Shown one piece after another: positions 44,317-56,016 of a stretch of 64,000 bases of DNA. The stretch lies in NCBI RefSeq assembly GCF_000821085.1, contig NZ_CCXR01000001.1, forward strand, positions 248,001 through 312,000. Reading direction: 5' to 3'. The notes under the pieces are model-generated. The model had not been told where the DNA came from. It made no database searches and was given only the letters and a program-made list of their open reading frames with translations. A program made the translations under genes and the position numbers. This DNA comes from Bacillus sp. B-jedd. Its GTDB lineage: Bacteria; Bacillota; Bacilli; Bacillales; Cytobacillaceae. How positions within the stretch are numbered: position 1 is the first letter of the stretch; every line of letters starts with the position of its first letter.

Positions 44317-44858
44317 TGTATATCCTCCAGTTCCAGATGCTTCCTTAATCCTTTTAGAGCCTGATGAAGCCTGCTTTTAATCGTGCCGAGCGGTTCCTTT
44401 TCCAGTTTTGCAATTTCTGAAAGGGAATACCCTTTCCAATAAAGCAAATCGATTAATTTTCTTTGAGCTCCTGTTAATTTGTTTTTGGCCACTGTAAGTT
44501 CATTTGTTTCCACTCGTTCCTCGATTGGATTGGCAGGATCAGCGATTTCCTCTGGTTCCTCTTGCTGATGCTGCATATGCATCTTTTCTTTTCGGAGGTA
44601 ATCTATGCAAATGTTGCGGGTGATGGTGAGAAGCCAGTTTATGAAACTGCCTTGAGCAGGGTCGTATTGGCTGTTTGTCGTCCACAGCCTCAAAAAGACC
44701 AATTGGATGATCTCCTTGGCCATTTCCTCATTCCCATTGCAAAATTTCATAACGAAGCTGTAAACCAGCTTTATATATCGGTCATAAAGCTCTTCCAATG
44801 CGTGGCCATGTTTTTCTTTTACCAATCTCATTAATTCCGCATCATGTTTTTCTCTCAT
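44313..44858 (-). CDS. ECF sigma factor (SigK/RskA type)
   Basis: 181 residues. Region 2: LEELYDRYIKLVYSFVMKFC and FINWLLTITRNICIDYLRKE. Region 4: LTGAQRKLIDLLYWKGYSLS, then EIAKLEKEPLGTIKSRLHQA. ATG 44858 follows GGGAG by six bases. A TATAAT is present upstream near 44898-44903 on the minus strand, so the pair can be expressed apart from the lipoprotein gene in front. Partner of the RskA-domain anti-sigma. Confidence 0.9.
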   Translation of the reverse strand: MREKHDAELMRLVKEKHGHALEELYDRYIKLVYSFVMKFCNGNEEMAKEIIQLVFLRLWTTNSQYDPAQGSFINWLLTITRNICIDYLRKEKMHMQHQQEEPEEIADPANPIEERVETNELTVAKNKLTGAQRKLIDLLYWKGYSLSEIAKLEKEPLGTIKSRLHQALKGLRKHLELEDIQ

Positions 44859-44918
44859 GTGGCACTCCCTGCTATTGATAAAGATATATTGCCATTATAC
44901 TATCTATTAAAGTTAAGA

Positions 44919-44945
44919 TGGGAACGGCCGCGTCCGGCCGTTCCC
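44919..44945 (-). terminator. GC-rich hairpin between lipoprotein and sigma genes
   Basis: GGGAACGGCCG pairs with CGGCCGTTCCC around a 3-4 base loop. There is no long T-run, so it may only partly stop transcription and let the sigma pair be read from the lipoprotein promoter. Confidence 0.55.
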
Positions 44946-44954
44946 TGGGCATGT

Positions 44955-45443
44955 TTATTCGAATTTAGTGTCACTGTTGACGACATACCATACATCTTTA
45001 ACCCCTTGTCCGTTGACATCGCCTTTTTGCGCGTCCTTTGCAAAATAATAAAGAGGATATCCTTTATAGGTGACCTGCTTCTCTCCGTTGTCTTCCCTTG
45101 TAATCGTGTCGAAATCCTTTTTGTCAAAGCCTTCAGGAGCTTCGAAGTTTTCCTCGTTGAATATCGGCCAGTTAGCCAGACAGTCCCCGCTGCAGTTGCT
45201 TTTTCCCTCTTCGTCCTTTTTAAAGTAATACAATGTCTTTCCCTCTGAATCCGCCAGATACTTACCGGCTTTTTCATCCTCCAATACCTGGAGGCTGTCA
45301 CTGGAAGCTTGTTCTGATTGATTGCTATCCGTCTGGGCTGTATCGGGTTTATTTGTTTCCGCCTTTTCATCATTGCTTTGTCCACAGGCGCTCAATGCCA
45401 AGATAATTAAAAGTAATGTGGTGATAAAAATACCTTTTTTCAT
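44955..45443 (-). CDS. Lipoprotein with COG4315 (Lipoprotein_15) repeats
   Basis: 162 residues. Lipobox LALSAC with Cys20 as lipid anchor, then a polar linker, then two copies of the family's repeat: KYLADSEGKTLYYFKKDEEG with NCSGDCLANWPIF, and QVTYKGYPLYYFAKDAQKGD with GVKDVWYVV. The family is secreted, of unknown function, and sometimes linked to redox. It lies directly upstream of an ECF sigma/RskA pair, so it may be the sensed or regulated component. ATG 45443 follows AGGAGG by seven bases; the earlier in-frame start has no such site. Confidence 0.8.
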   Translation of the reverse strand: MKKGIFITTLLLIILALSACGQSNDEKAETNKPDTAQTDSNQSEQASSDSLQVLEDEKAGKYLADSEGKTLYYFKKDEEGKSNCSGDCLANWPIFNEENFEAPEGFDKKDFDTITREDNGEKQVTYKGYPLYYFAKDAQKGDVNGQGVKDVWYVVNSDTKFE

Positions 45444-45490
45444 GTTGATTCCTCCTGATTTATTAGATTTTGGCACTATTATCCTTGTTT

Positions 45491-45746
45491 GCTGATTTCC
45501 ACTCCGGGGACATGCTTTCCGCGGGGCAGACCGTGGAGCCTCCTCGGCGTCTTAGACGCCTGTTTGTCCAGCTGCAGCGCCTAGCCCCTCGAGGTCGCTT
45601 CGGTCCCGAATGTGAAGTCAAAGAACGACTTCCCCTTCTGGCCCTCCAGCGCTGGTCGGGGCTGACCAAGGCGCTTCCGCTTTTCGAGGGGTCTCCACGT
45701 GCTGCTTTATCCCGCCGGAGTCAGTCCCCTCCGTTCCAATCAACTT
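45491..45746 (-). repeat. Composite interspersed repeat, copy B (256 bp, nested)
   Basis: Read on the minus strand it opens with TTGATTGGAACGGAGGGGAC and closes with CCCGGAGTGGAAATCAGC-like bases (plus-strand GCTGATTTCCACTCCGGGG). These are the same borders as the inner parts of copies A and C. Its middle (about 45566-45690) holds a second repeat with CAGCGCCTAGCCCCTCGAGG and AAGGCGCTTCCGCTTTTCGA arms, which can fold on its own. No outer 13-bp inverted repeats are present. The element fills most of the 45444-45784 gap; no gene lies in it. Confidence 0.6.
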
Positions 45747-45784
45747 TATTGAAAATCAACACTTACCTTTTACTAGTCTATATT

Positions 45785-46588
45785 TTACTTCCAACCCCAT
45801 TTTTGAAAGATTTTGTGGCCTTCTTCGGTTTTTAAATAGTCGATAAACTGCTGGGCATCTTTTTTCTGGTCGGTTATTTTCGTCAGCGCGATAGGCGTCC
45901 CGCGATAGAGTTTGTCTTCCTCGGGCAGTTCGACGAGATCGGTGATATCCTTAAGCCTGTAATGCCATGATTCATAAGTAATCCAGGCGTCCGCGGCAGA
46001 ATTTGCTTTCCATTGTTCAATGGCTTCAGCACTGGATTTTACTGAGAGAGTAATATTTTTTGATATTCCTTCAATCAGTCCTTTTCTGCCCGCCAAATCT
46101 TCCCAAAGGCCAAGCTGTCCTGCTCCGTTTACGTCAATGATTTTTACTCCGTTTTTCGTCAAATCTTCGAGGTTTTCAATTTTCTTGGGATTTCCCTTCC
46201 TTACCAAAATTCCAGCCGCGCGGGGGTAAAGCTCCGTACGTGATTTGGTATCGACTAGATTGGGATGCTTAAAGATAAAATCCTGCAGCATATACTCGGA
46301 GCCGCCGAAAATAATATCGGCGTCATGCTTTGCCTGTCCAATCCAATTGCCCTCCGGTCCAGCTGTTACTTCCACTTTGATTCCTGTTTCGGCTGAAAAT
46401 CGTTCAGCTGCTTCCTTGATTGGCCCAAGTGGCCCGCCTGGTCCGTAAACACGGAGGACATGATAATCTTGGCTGGAAGCTGGCGCGGCTTGGGACACGG
46501 ATTTCCGGTCCAAATTTGCGTAAGCCGTCAATCCTGCTGCCATGATGGCAAAGAGCAGTAAAGCCGAAAGTAAAACAGTCTTTTTCAT
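45785..46588 (-). CDS. AcfC-like extracellular solute-binding protein
   Basis: 267 residues with a signal peptide (about 1-24, ending TAYA) and no lipobox. The mature start, LRVYGPGGPLGPIKEAAERF with GIKVEVTAGPEGNWIGQAK and ADIIFGGSEYM, matches the AcfC family, which is related to sulfate/molybdate-type binding proteins. AcfC was named as an accessory colonisation factor in Vibrio; its ligand is uncertain. No permease or ATPase gene is adjacent. GGAGG precedes ATG 46588. Monocistronic. Confidence 0.75.
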   Translation of the reverse strand: MKKTVLLSALLLFAIMAAGLTAYANLDRKSVSQAAPASSQDYHVLRVYGPGGPLGPIKEAAERFSAETGIKVEVTAGPEGNWIGQAKHDADIIFGGSEYMLQDFIFKHPNLVDTKSRTELYPRAAGILVRKGNPKKIENLEDLTKNGVKIIDVNGAGQLGLWEDLAGRKGLIEGISKNITLSVKSSAEAIEQWKANSAADAWITYESWHYRLKDITDLVELPEEDKLYRGTPIALTKITDQKKDAQQFIDYLKTEEGHKIFQKWGWK

Positions 46589-46836
46589 GGTTATTCCTCC
46601 AATACAGACAAAATTTTTACTGGTGCTATTAAAGGAAACGAACAGAAGGAATAAACGGTTTGAATAATATGCGAAAATAGTCAGAAAGTTTCATAAACGA
46701 ACAAGAAAATCGGGAACAAAGACCTGCGGTTTTTTTGCTAGTTGAATAGCGGTTTAAAGTATTGAGGGAATGCTTCCCAGTGGATTTTTAGGCGAAAAAT
46801 AGTATAATGTATATTATATATTAACCATATATATTA

Positions 46837-46850
46837 TTAGTTATAACTAA
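46837..46850. promoter_or_regulatory. Perfect palindromic operator candidate before marR-ftsH
   Basis: TTAGTTATAACTAA, a 14-bp perfect palindrome directly before the ribosome binding site GGAGGAG of a MarR gene, about 30 bases after a TATAAT (46803-46808). The placement fits autorepression by the MarR protein. Confidence 0.55.
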
Positions 46851-46862
46851 CGGAGGAGAATC

Positions 46863-47309
46863 ATGAATGTAAACGAATTTAAAACCTTGTTTTGGGATTA
46901 CTCAAGGAAAATCAGTGACCATACGAGCATTCTCGTAAACTCCGTCTGTGAACAACACGGGCTGACGATGCTGCAAATCAGGATTTTAGTTGAAATTAAG
47001 CAACAGAAATACCATACAATTGGTAGTCTGGCCAGCCGGCTCAACCTTGCCCAGGCAAATGTTTCGACAATGTGCAAGAAGCTCGAAGGCAAGGGTTTTT
47101 TAGAACGAGTCAGGGACCAGGGGGACGAGCGGGTAGTAAAGGTCATCCTTTCACCAAATGGAAACCAGGCTGTAGAGGAAGTTGATCAGGTTTTGATAAA
47201 CCGGATCTCGGCCTCGCTCGAGGAAAAAGAGGAAGAGGCATTTGAAGAAATCATCCGCGGCTTAAAAAAGCTACATGAACTGCTTGAAGCAGCCAATCAG
47301 AAAAATTAA
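46863..47309 (+). CDS. MarR family transcriptional regulator
   Basis: 148 residues with the MarR winged helix: LTMLQIRILVEIKQQ, TIGSLASRLNLAQANVSTMC as recognition helix and KKLEGKGFLERVRDQGDERV as the wing with the family's DxR. It is followed after 59 bases by an FtsH-type protease gene, and likely controls both through the palindrome upstream. No terminator lies between them. Ligand unknown. Confidence 0.88.
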   Translation: MNVNEFKTLFWDYSRKISDHTSILVNSVCEQHGLTMLQIRILVEIKQQKYHTIGSLASRLNLAQANVSTMCKKLEGKGFLERVRDQGDERVVKVILSPNGNQAVEEVDQVLINRISASLEEKEEEAFEEIIRGLKKLHELLEAANQKN

Positions 47310-47368
47310 CCGGCTGTTCCAACTGGTGCCGTTGCCGCGAAAAAATATATTGATAGGAGCCAAACAAT

Positions 47369-49201
47369 ATGAAGGTTAAAAAAGGTCCAAAGAAACCGTT
47401 GGTTAATTATATACTCACATCTGTCATCATCGTGCTCCTCCTCAATACGTTCATCTTTCCGATGATAAGGGAACAAAAAGTAAAGCATGTTGATTACGGC
47501 ACTTTCCTCACGCAAATCGACCAGGGAAAAGTGAAGAGCGTTGAACTGCAGGATAAGGAAATTGGGTACACGCTGAAACATGACGAAAAGACTTATGTAA
47601 CAGGCCGTGTCGATGATCCTGAACTGGTGAACCGTCTATATGACGCGAAGGCCGAATTCAACCAGGTTATACCGAAGCAAGCTTCGCCGTTGATGGGATT
47701 CCTGTTGACCTGGATTTTGCCATTTGCGATTTTTATCGGGCTTAGCCAGTTCCTCGTCCGTAAAATGCAGGGCAAGATGGGCGGCGGGTCGAACACAATG
47801 ATGTTTGGTAAAAGCAATGCCAAAGTGTATGTCGAAGCAGAAACCGGTATTTCATTTGCCGATGTGGCCGGCCAGGAGGAAGCAAAGGAAGCGCTCCAGG
47901 AAATCGTCGACTTTTTGGAAAATCCGAAAAAGTACAAGGAGATTGGCGCGAACATACCGAAGGGCGCCTTGCTCGTCGGACCTCCAGGAACCGGGAAAAC
48001 CCTTTTGGCAAAAGCGGTCGCCGGGGAATCGAAAGTACCTTTCTTCTCCATTTCTGGTTCAGAATTTGTTGAAATGTTCGTCGGGATGGGCGCTGCGAGG
48101 GTTCGTGACTTGTTTAAGCAGGCCCAGGCAAAAGCGCCATGCATCGTGTTTATCGACGAAATCGACACGATCGGGAAAAGCCGCAATTCTGGCGGCGGTA
48201 TCGGCGGAAACGATGAGCGCGAGCAGACACTGAATCAGCTTTTGACCGAGATGGATGGGTTCGAAGCGGACAAGGGCGTTGTTATCCTTGCTGCGACAAA
48301 CCGTCCGGAAACGCTCGATAAAGCATTGCTGCGACCAGGCCGGTTCGACAGGCGCGTTCCGGTTGAACTTCCTGACCTTGCCGGCCGTGAAGCGATCCTT
48401 CAAGTCCATGGCAAAAAAGTTAAGCTCGCCAGCGATACAGATTATAATGCAATTGCAAGAGCAACAGCCGGGGCTTCCGGAGCGGACCTCGCCAACATTA
48501 TCAATGAGGCGGCCCTCCGTGCGGTAAGGCTAGGCCGGAAAGAAGTAAACCAGAGTGACCTGGAAGAATCCGTTGAGGTCGTCATCGCGGGGTATCAGCG
48601 CAAAAATGCAGTCATCTCAATGAAGGACAAGCTGATCATTTCCTATCATGAAATCGGCCACGCGCTAGTCGCGGCCAAGCAAAGCCACTCCGCACCGGTC
48701 CATAAAATCACGATTATCCCAAGGACGTCAGGCGCGTTGGGCTATACAATGCAGGTTGAAAAGGGCGAGCAGGTTCTAATGAGCAAGGAACAAGCCCTTG
48801 ATAAAATTACGACATTCATGGGCGGCCGTGCGGCTGAGGAGCTGATTTTCAATTCGATCACATCGGGCGCCTCAAATGATATTGAACAGGCAACAAAGAT
48901 TGCCCGAGCGATGGTCACTCGATATGGGATGAGCGAGGAATTCGACATGATGGCGCTGGAAACGGTCAATAACCCTTACCTGGGCGGAGATACATCGATG
49001 TTAGTTTCGGCTGAAACCGCCTCAAGAGTTGACGACGAAGTTTTGAAAATCATTAAGTCCTGCCACCAGAAAGCCAGCCAAATTCTTGAGGAAAACAAAG
49101 AAAAGCTGCATGAACTGACGAAATTCCTGCTGGAAAAAGAAACGATTACCGGGGAAGAGTTCATGTCAGTCCTCGATGGAAAAATAAAAGTAGCGATGTA
49201 A
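47369..49201 (+). CDS. FtsH-type membrane AAA zinc protease (paralogue)
   Basis: 610 residues with full FtsH architecture: helices at about 11-31 and 108-128 around an external domain, Walker A GPPGTGKT at 204-211, Walker [12 protein letters not shown], second region of homology [20 protein letters not shown], and zinc site HEIGH at 427-431 (the usual form is HEAGH). It degrades membrane and regulatory proteins. The neighbourhood is a MarR gene and not the tilS-hpt context of housekeeping ftsH in Bacillus, and it is shorter in the tail, so it is probably an inducible second copy. GATAGGAG precedes ATG 47369. Confidence 0.9.
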   Translation: MKVKKGPKKPLVNYILTSVIIVLLLNTFIFPMIREQKVKHVDYGTFLTQIDQGKVKSVELQDKEIGYTLKHDEKTYVTGRVDDPELVNRLYDAKAEFNQVIPKQASPLMGFLLTWILPFAIFIGLSQFLVRKMQGKMGGGSNTMMFGKSNAKVYVEAETGISFADVAGQEEAKEALQEIVDFLENPKKYKEIGANIPKGALLVGPPGTGKTLLAKAVAGESKVPFFSISGSEFVEMFVGMGAARVRDLFKQAQAKAPCIVFIDEIDTIGKSRNSGGGIGGNDEREQTLNQLLTEMDGFEADKGVVILAATNRPETLDKALLRPGRFDRRVPVELPDLAGREAILQVHGKKVKLASDTDYNAIARATAGASGADLANIINEAALRAVRLGRKEVNQSDLEESVEVVIAGYQRKNAVISMKDKLIISYHEIGHALVAAKQSHSAPVHKITIIPRTSGALGYTMQVEKGEQVLMSKEQALDKITTFMGGRAAEELIFNSITSGASNDIEQATKIARAMVTRYGMSEEFDMMALETVNNPYLGGDTSMLVSAETASRVDDEVLKIIKSCHQKASQILEENKEKLHELTKFLLEKETITGEEFMSVLDGKIKVAM

Positions 49202-49225
49202 ATAAAACTATTTGTCTGAATTATG

Positions 49226-49257
49226 TCCTCCAAGGAGTTTTCCTGGAGGATTTTTTC
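49226..49257 (+). terminator. Intrinsic terminator after the ftsH paralogue
   Basis: TCCTCCA (49226-49232) pairs with TGGAGGA (49244-49250), then TTTTTT. Confidence 0.75.
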
Positions 49258-49382
49258 TATAAAAGGGAAATTAAGGTATAAAAGTTTGTGGTTATATGTT
49301 AGCGTCTTATAAAGGAAAAGTGATGTAAACACTGAATTAATGTTTAATACTTAAGGGAAATGTTACCCGGAAAGGAGGGAGT

Positions 49383-49931
49383 ATGAAGCAAAGGATCCTG
49401 CCTGCATTAACTAATATGAAGGATTTTGAACATTTTCTTCATTCCTCATTTGAAATAGGTATATTTTTGGAAGTGCATATAGCGCAGTTAAAACATGTAC
49501 GCGGGCTGGCTGAATTACATGGCAAAAAAATGTTTTACCATATTGATATGATTCAGGGGATAAAAAGCGATGATTACTCTACAGAGTTTATTTGTCAGGA
49601 ATACAAACCATATGGAGTAATTTCGACAAAACCAAGTGTAATTATCAAAGCAAAGCAAAAAGGCGTTTATGCGATTCAAAGAATATTTTTAATAGATTCA
49701 CATGCTCTAGAAAAAAGTTATCGATTGATAGAAAAAACAAAGCCGGATTTTATTGAAGTGTTACCCGGTGCGATGCCGGATTTAATAAAAGAGGTTAAAC
49801 AAAAAGTCAATATACCCTTGCTGGCTGGAGGGTTCATTCGAACAAGTAAGGATATAGATCTTGCATTGGAAGCGGGTGCGGCGGGGGTAACCACGTCAAA
49901 TAAAAGTCTTTGGCGGGATTTCAACAAATAG
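49383..49931 (+). CDS. glpP: Glycerol-3-phosphate-responsive antiterminator GlpP
   Basis: 182 residues. Family marks: LPALTNMKDFEHFL, the barrel segment FYHIDMIQGIKSDDYSTEFI, GVISTKPSVIIKAK, QRIFLIDSHALEKS, FIEVLPGAMPDLI and LLAGGFIRTSKDIDLALEAG. GlpP binds glycerol-3-phosphate and then lets RNA polymerase read through terminators in the glpFK and glpD leaders; both such leaders follow in this window. GGAAAGGAGGG precedes ATG 49383. Confidence 0.95.
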   Translation: MKQRILPALTNMKDFEHFLHSSFEIGIFLEVHIAQLKHVRGLAELHGKKMFYHIDMIQGIKSDDYSTEFICQEYKPYGVISTKPSVIIKAKQKGVYAIQRIFLIDSHALEKSYRLIEKTKPDFIEVLPGAMPDLIKEVKQKVNIPLLAGGFIRTSKDIDLALEAGAAGVTTSNKSLWRDFNK

Positions 49932-49973
49932 ACACATTTGCAAGAAAAAATCAAGTAAAAGGATTGCGGGTCA

Positions 49974-50002
49974 TTGACAGCGCTTTCATAGGCAAATATA
50001 CT
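49974..50002 (+). promoter_or_regulatory. glpFK promoter with overlapping cre site
   Basis: TTGACA (49974-49979), 17-base spacer, TATACT (49997-50002). TGACAGCGCTTTCA (49975-49988) fits the CcpA cre consensus with one mismatch and covers the -35 and spacer, so CcpA binding would block the promoter when glucose is present. Confidence 0.8.
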
Positions 50003-50034
50003 TCAATTACAAGTTAAGAAACGTGATGGAGATT

Positions 50035-50092
50035 GGGAGATCACACAGATAGACCTGCGAAGGGCAATCTGTGTGGTCTCCCATTTTCTTTT
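50035..50092 (+). terminator. GlpP-controlled leader terminator of glpFK
   Basis: GGGAGATCACACAGAT (50035-50050) pairs with ATCTGTGTGGTCTCCC (50067-50082), followed by a T-rich run. It sits between the promoter and glpF, where GlpP plus glycerol-3-phosphate causes read-through. Confidence 0.85.
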
Positions 50093-50137
50093 CAAGTTAA
50101 ACTTGTAAACAACGATATTCCTGGAAGGAGAATGGTA

Positions 50138-52476
<2,339 letters not shown>

Positions 52477-52513
52477 AAGTTCCGAATTGGACACTTTTTA
52501 ACCTGAAGTTTTT

Positions 52514-52522
52514 TGATATACT
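52514..52522 (+). promoter_or_regulatory. Extended -10 promoter of glpD
   Basis: TGATATACT: a TATACT hexamer (52517-52522) with the TG extension. No standard -35 is visible at 16-18 bases, which suits an extended -10 promoter. Confidence 0.45.
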
Positions 52523-52555
52523 GAAAACAAGTTAATAACTGGCAGGAGATTTGGA

Positions 52556-52609
52556 GAGACCGCAAAGCATTACCAGAAATGGTGGTAATGCTCTTTGCGG
52601 TCTCTTTTC
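52556..52609 (+). terminator. GlpP-controlled leader terminator of glpD
   Basis: GAGACCGCAAAGCATTACC (52556-52574) pairs with GGTAATGC.CTTTGCGGTCTC (52584-52604), then TTTTCC. It lies just upstream of glpD and is the second expected GlpP target. Confidence 0.85.
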
Positions 52610-52631
52610 CTGTTCTAAGGAGGAAAACAGA

Positions 52632-54287
52632 ATGTTATCGAATGTGAATCGACCGGATATTAAATCAAAATTGAAGGAGACCGTCTATGACCTGCTTGTA
52701 ATTGGGGGAGGGATTACAGGAGCCGGTATAGCTTTGGATTCCACAACAAGAGGATTGAAGACAGCACTTGTTGATATGCAAGACTTCTCGGCAGGAACAT
52801 CCAGCCGTTCCACCAAGCTTGTTCATGGAGGGTTAAGGTATTTAAAGCAACTTGATGTGAAAGTTGTAGCAGAAGTAGGAAAGGAAAGGGCCATTGTTTA
52901 TGAAAACGGCCCACATGTAACGACTCCTGAGTGGATGCTGCTTCCTTTCCATAAGGGCGGTACTTTCGGAAGTTTCACTACCTCTATTGGGCTTCTTGTC
53001 TATGACTTTTTGGCAGGGGTAAAGAAAAAGGAAAGAAGAACAATGTTATCAAAAGAGCAAACCTTGGCTAAAGAGCCCCTTATAAAAAAGCATGGGCTTA
53101 AGGGCGGGGGATATTATGTTGAATATCGGACAGATGATGCAAGACTTACTATTGAAGTGCTTAAAGCGGCAATCGAAAAGGGTGCAACAGCACTAAATTA
53201 TACAAAAGTGGTCGATCTTGTTACAGACAAAGGCCGTATTACAGGAGTCCAGGTAGAAGATCAGTTGACTGGTGAAACCTACAAGGTAAAAGCAAAAAAA
53301 GTCATAAATGCAGCTGGACCGTGGGTAGATACCATTCGTGAAAAGGATGGTTCCAAGAAGGGGAAAACTCTGATTCTGTCCAAAGGGGTCCATATTGTTA
53401 TTGACTCATCAAGATTTCCTTTAAAGCAGGCGGTATATTTTGATACGAAAGACAAAAGGATGATTTTTGCCATACCACGGGACGGAAAAACCTATATTGG
53501 AACAACTGACACCTTCTATCATGAAGATATGTCCAATCCGATAATGACCGATGCGGATTATGATTATCTGATTGAGCAAGTAAATTTTATGTTCCCGGAA
53601 GTAAAAGCAACGAAAAAGGATATCGAATCAAGCTGGGCTGGTATCCGGCCGCTTATCCATGAAGAAGGCAAGAACCCTTCGGAAATTTCTAGGAAAGATG
53701 AGATTTGGGAATCGCCTTCAGGCCTTATCACGATAGCGGGAGGGAAGCTAACTGGATACCGTAAAATGGCGGAAACGATTGTTGACTTGATTGCAGAAAA
53801 ACTTCGACATGAAGAAGGCGGGAGAAGCTTTAAATCTTGCCAAACGAAGCATCTGCCTATTTCAGGAGGTGACTTCGGAGGTTCAGATAATTTCGCTCCA
53901 TTTGTCAATTCAAAAATCGATAAAGGGAAAGAACTTGGCCTTGCCGCTGAGGATGCAAGGCATTTAGCCCTTTTCTACGGTTCTAATGTAGATATTGTCT
54001 TTGATTTGCTGAATAGCCATCGGCTGGAAGCCGAGAGGCTAGGGCTGCCTCTGCCGCTCTTTTCTAAACTGATTTATGGAATTCAGTATGAAATGATTGC
54101 TACCCCTGTTGATTTTTATTTCAGAAGGACAGGAGATCTTCTCTTCAACATAGATTCAGTCATGAAATACAAACAAACAGTTATAGATTATATGGGAGAA
54201 AAGCTCGGGTGGTCACTTAATGAAAAAGAAAAACACGAGAACGAACTAGAAAAAGAATTGGCAGAAGCAACTGCATTGGCAATGTAG
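52632..54287 (+). CDS. glpD: Aerobic glycerol-3-phosphate dehydrogenase GlpD
   Basis: 551 residues. FAD-binding start [20 protein letters not shown], then [37 protein letters not shown], and the substrate-site region SWAGIRPLI with [15 protein letters not shown]. It oxidises glycerol-3-phosphate to dihydroxyacetone phosphate at the membrane and passes electrons to quinone. ATG 52632 follows AAGGAGG (52617-52623) by eight bases; the open frame upstream is only the leader terminator. Confidence 0.96.
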   Translation: MLSNVNRPDIKSKLKETVYDLLVIGGGITGAGIALDSTTRGLKTALVDMQDFSAGTSSRSTKLVHGGLRYLKQLDVKVVAEVGKERAIVYENGPHVTTPEWMLLPFHKGGTFGSFTTSIGLLVYDFLAGVKKKERRTMLSKEQTLAKEPLIKKHGLKGGGYYVEYRTDDARLTIEVLKAAIEKGATALNYTKVVDLVTDKGRITGVQVEDQLTGETYKVKAKKVINAAGPWVDTIREKDGSKKGKTLILSKGVHIVIDSSRFPLKQAVYFDTKDKRMIFAIPRDGKTYIGTTDTFYHEDMSNPIMTDADYDYLIEQVNFMFPEVKATKKDIESSWAGIRPLIHEEGKNPSEISRKDEIWESPSGLITIAGGKLTGYRKMAETIVDLIAEKLRHEEGGRSFKSCQTKHLPISGGDFGGSDNFAPFVNSKIDKGKELGLAAEDARHLALFYGSNVDIVFDLLNSHRLEAERLGLPLPLFSKLIYGIQYEMIATPVDFYFRRTGDLLFNIDSVMKYKQTVIDYMGEKLGWSLNEKEKHENELEKELAEATALAM

Positions 54288-54305
54288 TTTCGGTAAAAAA
54301 ATTTG

Positions 54306-54344
54306 AAAGTCCCGTTGAGCTGCTAAGCTCCACGGGACTTTTTA
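54306..54344 (+). terminator. Intrinsic terminator after glpD
   Basis: AAAGTCCCGT plus GAGCT pairs with AGCTC plus ACGGGACTTT, then TTT. Confidence 0.8.
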
Positions 54345-54443
54345 AAAAGCTGGTATAAGAAATGTGGAAATGCTGATGGAATCTTTCCCCTCCCCCGGAG
54401 CCATACTATTCCTGTGTGTAAATTCTGTTCCGGGGGCTATAGG

Positions 54444-55862
54444 ATGGAGAAAACAAAAAAAGGACTTTCAGCGGGGCATTTAACAATGATGGCGCTTGGG
54501 AGTGTCATCGGGGGTTCCTTTTTCCTCGGCTCGTCAGTCGCGATTCAGGCAGCCGGCCCCTCGATTTTACTTTCCTACATATTGGGCGGCGTTCTCATTT
54601 ATTTTATTCTCTATTCATTGTCTGAAATGACAGTCGCGGATCCCACCGCCGGCTCTTTCAGCACATTCGCGGCCAGAGAGCTTGGGCCTGGCACTGGCTT
54701 CGTCGTCGGCTGGCTTTATTGGACGGGAACGGTTTTGTCGATGTCGAGTGAAGCGGCCGCCATTTCCATCCTGGTCCGTGAATGGTATCCGAACGTTTCG
54801 ATTGCGGTTCTTGGAACTTGCATCATCATAGGGGTCACATTACTGAACCTCCTCGGTGCGGATAAGCTTGGCAAACTGGAGAGCGGACTCGCAGCGGTAA
54901 AACTGTTGGCGATCGTGTTCTTTATTTTGACGGCGATGGTCTTAATTACAGGGTTCCTTCCTGATGTTGCTCCCATTGGGGTAGGCGAGCTTGCGAACGA
55001 GCCGTTGATGCCTGGCGGAATTAAGGGGATTGCGGGAAGCATGCTGCTTGTCGTATTCGCGTATGCGGGTTTTGAGATTATCGGGCTGGCCGCTTCCGAG
55101 GCGGAAAATCCGGTGAAAACAATCCCAAAAGCAATCCGGAATACCGTTCTTGGACTGTCAGGCCTTTATATCTTATACGCAATTGTCCTGCTGCCGCTCA
55201 TTCCGACAGCGACTTTGAATGAAAATGTAAGTCCGATGGTCGCTTCCCTTGACAGGTGGGGGATTGGCTGGGCCGGCTCCGCGATCAACTTCGTGTTAAT
55301 CTCCGCGATCCTTTCCGCTATGCTTGCTGCTATTTTCGGGCTTGGCAGAATGATCCGTTCCCTTGTCGCCGAAGGCCATGCACCACTATGGCTGAAGGAT
55401 GAAAGGGATGTCCCATACAGGGGAATCTTGTTTTCGGGAGTCGCCATGCTCGCGGGCCTGGGCTTTGGCCTTTTATTCCCCAGGGTCTATCTCGTCCTGA
55501 TTACGACGGGAGGCTTCGCGCTGCTGTTTACGTATGCGGCCATCATTGCCAGCCACATCCGTTTTCGCAAAAAGCACGGCTGCCCGCCTGAAGGCAATTG
55601 CCAGATGCCCGGCTTTCCGCACGCTTCGTGGATTGCGCTCATTGGCATTATCGTCATCTTGCTAAGCATGCCCCTCATTCCCGGGCAGGGAACAGGCCTG
55701 ATCGCCGGTCTTGCCATGGTAGCGTTTTATTCAGTCGTGTACTTTGCAGTAAAAATGAAGACCCGGCCCAGAGGAAAATCGAACACCTACAGACCGGCAT
55801 ACATGGCAGAAGTGTCTGAAGAATTGGCCGGGAAAATCAATAACAGGAAAAAAGATGATTAA
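54444..55862 (+). CDS. APC family amino acid permease
   Basis: 472 residues with twelve membrane helices. The family start is LTMMALGSVIGGSFFLGSSV (the unwound GxxxGxG region of helix 1), followed by YSLSEMTVADPTAGSFSTFA and FAYAGFEIIGLAASEAENP. This is the amino acid transporter type that includes GabP, RocE and related carriers; the substrate is unclear. ATG 54444 lies about seven bases after GGGGG; a start at 54414 would add a Cys-rich stretch without a ribosome binding site. Single gene with its own terminator. Confidence 0.85.
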   Translation: MEKTKKGLSAGHLTMMALGSVIGGSFFLGSSVAIQAAGPSILLSYILGGVLIYFILYSLSEMTVADPTAGSFSTFAARELGPGTGFVVGWLYWTGTVLSMSSEAAAISILVREWYPNVSIAVLGTCIIIGVTLLNLLGADKLGKLESGLAAVKLLAIVFFILTAMVLITGFLPDVAPIGVGELANEPLMPGGIKGIAGSMLLVVFAYAGFEIIGLAASEAENPVKTIPKAIRNTVLGLSGLYILYAIVLLPLIPTATLNENVSPMVASLDRWGIGWAGSAINFVLISAILSAMLAAIFGLGRMIRSLVAEGHAPLWLKDERDVPYRGILFSGVAMLAGLGFGLLFPRVYLVLITTGGFALLFTYAAIIASHIRFRKKHGCPPEGNCQMPGFPHASWIALIGIIVILLSMPLIPGQGTGLIAGLAMVAFYSVVYFAVKMKTRPRGKSNTYRPAYMAEVSEELAGKINNRKKDD

Positions 55863-55880
55863 CAGTTGCAAAGAAGACAC

Positions 55881-55914
55881 AGCCCATCCCCCCCCGGGAT
55901 GCGGCTATTTTTTT
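55881..55914 (+). terminator. Intrinsic terminator after the permease gene
   Basis: AGCC plus CATCCC pairs with GGGATG plus GGCT, then seven T's. Confidence 0.75.
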
Positions 55915-55936
55915 GCAAAAAAAATAAATTTTCTAC

Positions 55937-55965
55937 GTGACATGAAAAGAAAATCGGAGTATACT
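55937..55965 (+). promoter_or_regulatory. Sigma-A promoter of the marR-ABC exporter operon
   Basis: GTGACA (55937-55942), 17-base spacer, TATACT (55960-55965). Just downstream, TTAAGTAACCTAACTAA (around 55981-55997) is a loose inverted repeat that could be an operator for the MarR protein. Confidence 0.5.
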
Positions 55966-56016
55966 TAACCACGCTAATATTTAAGTAACCTAACTAATTT
56001 TGCTGAGGTGGGGAAT

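Noticed and set aside
44900..45385. Minus-strand 161-codon basic protein
   Set aside because: It is an out-of-frame shadow of the COG4315 lipoprotein gene.
52551..52631. N-terminal extension of GlpD
   Set aside because: This stretch is the GlpP leader terminator; the AAGGAGG site points to ATG 52632.
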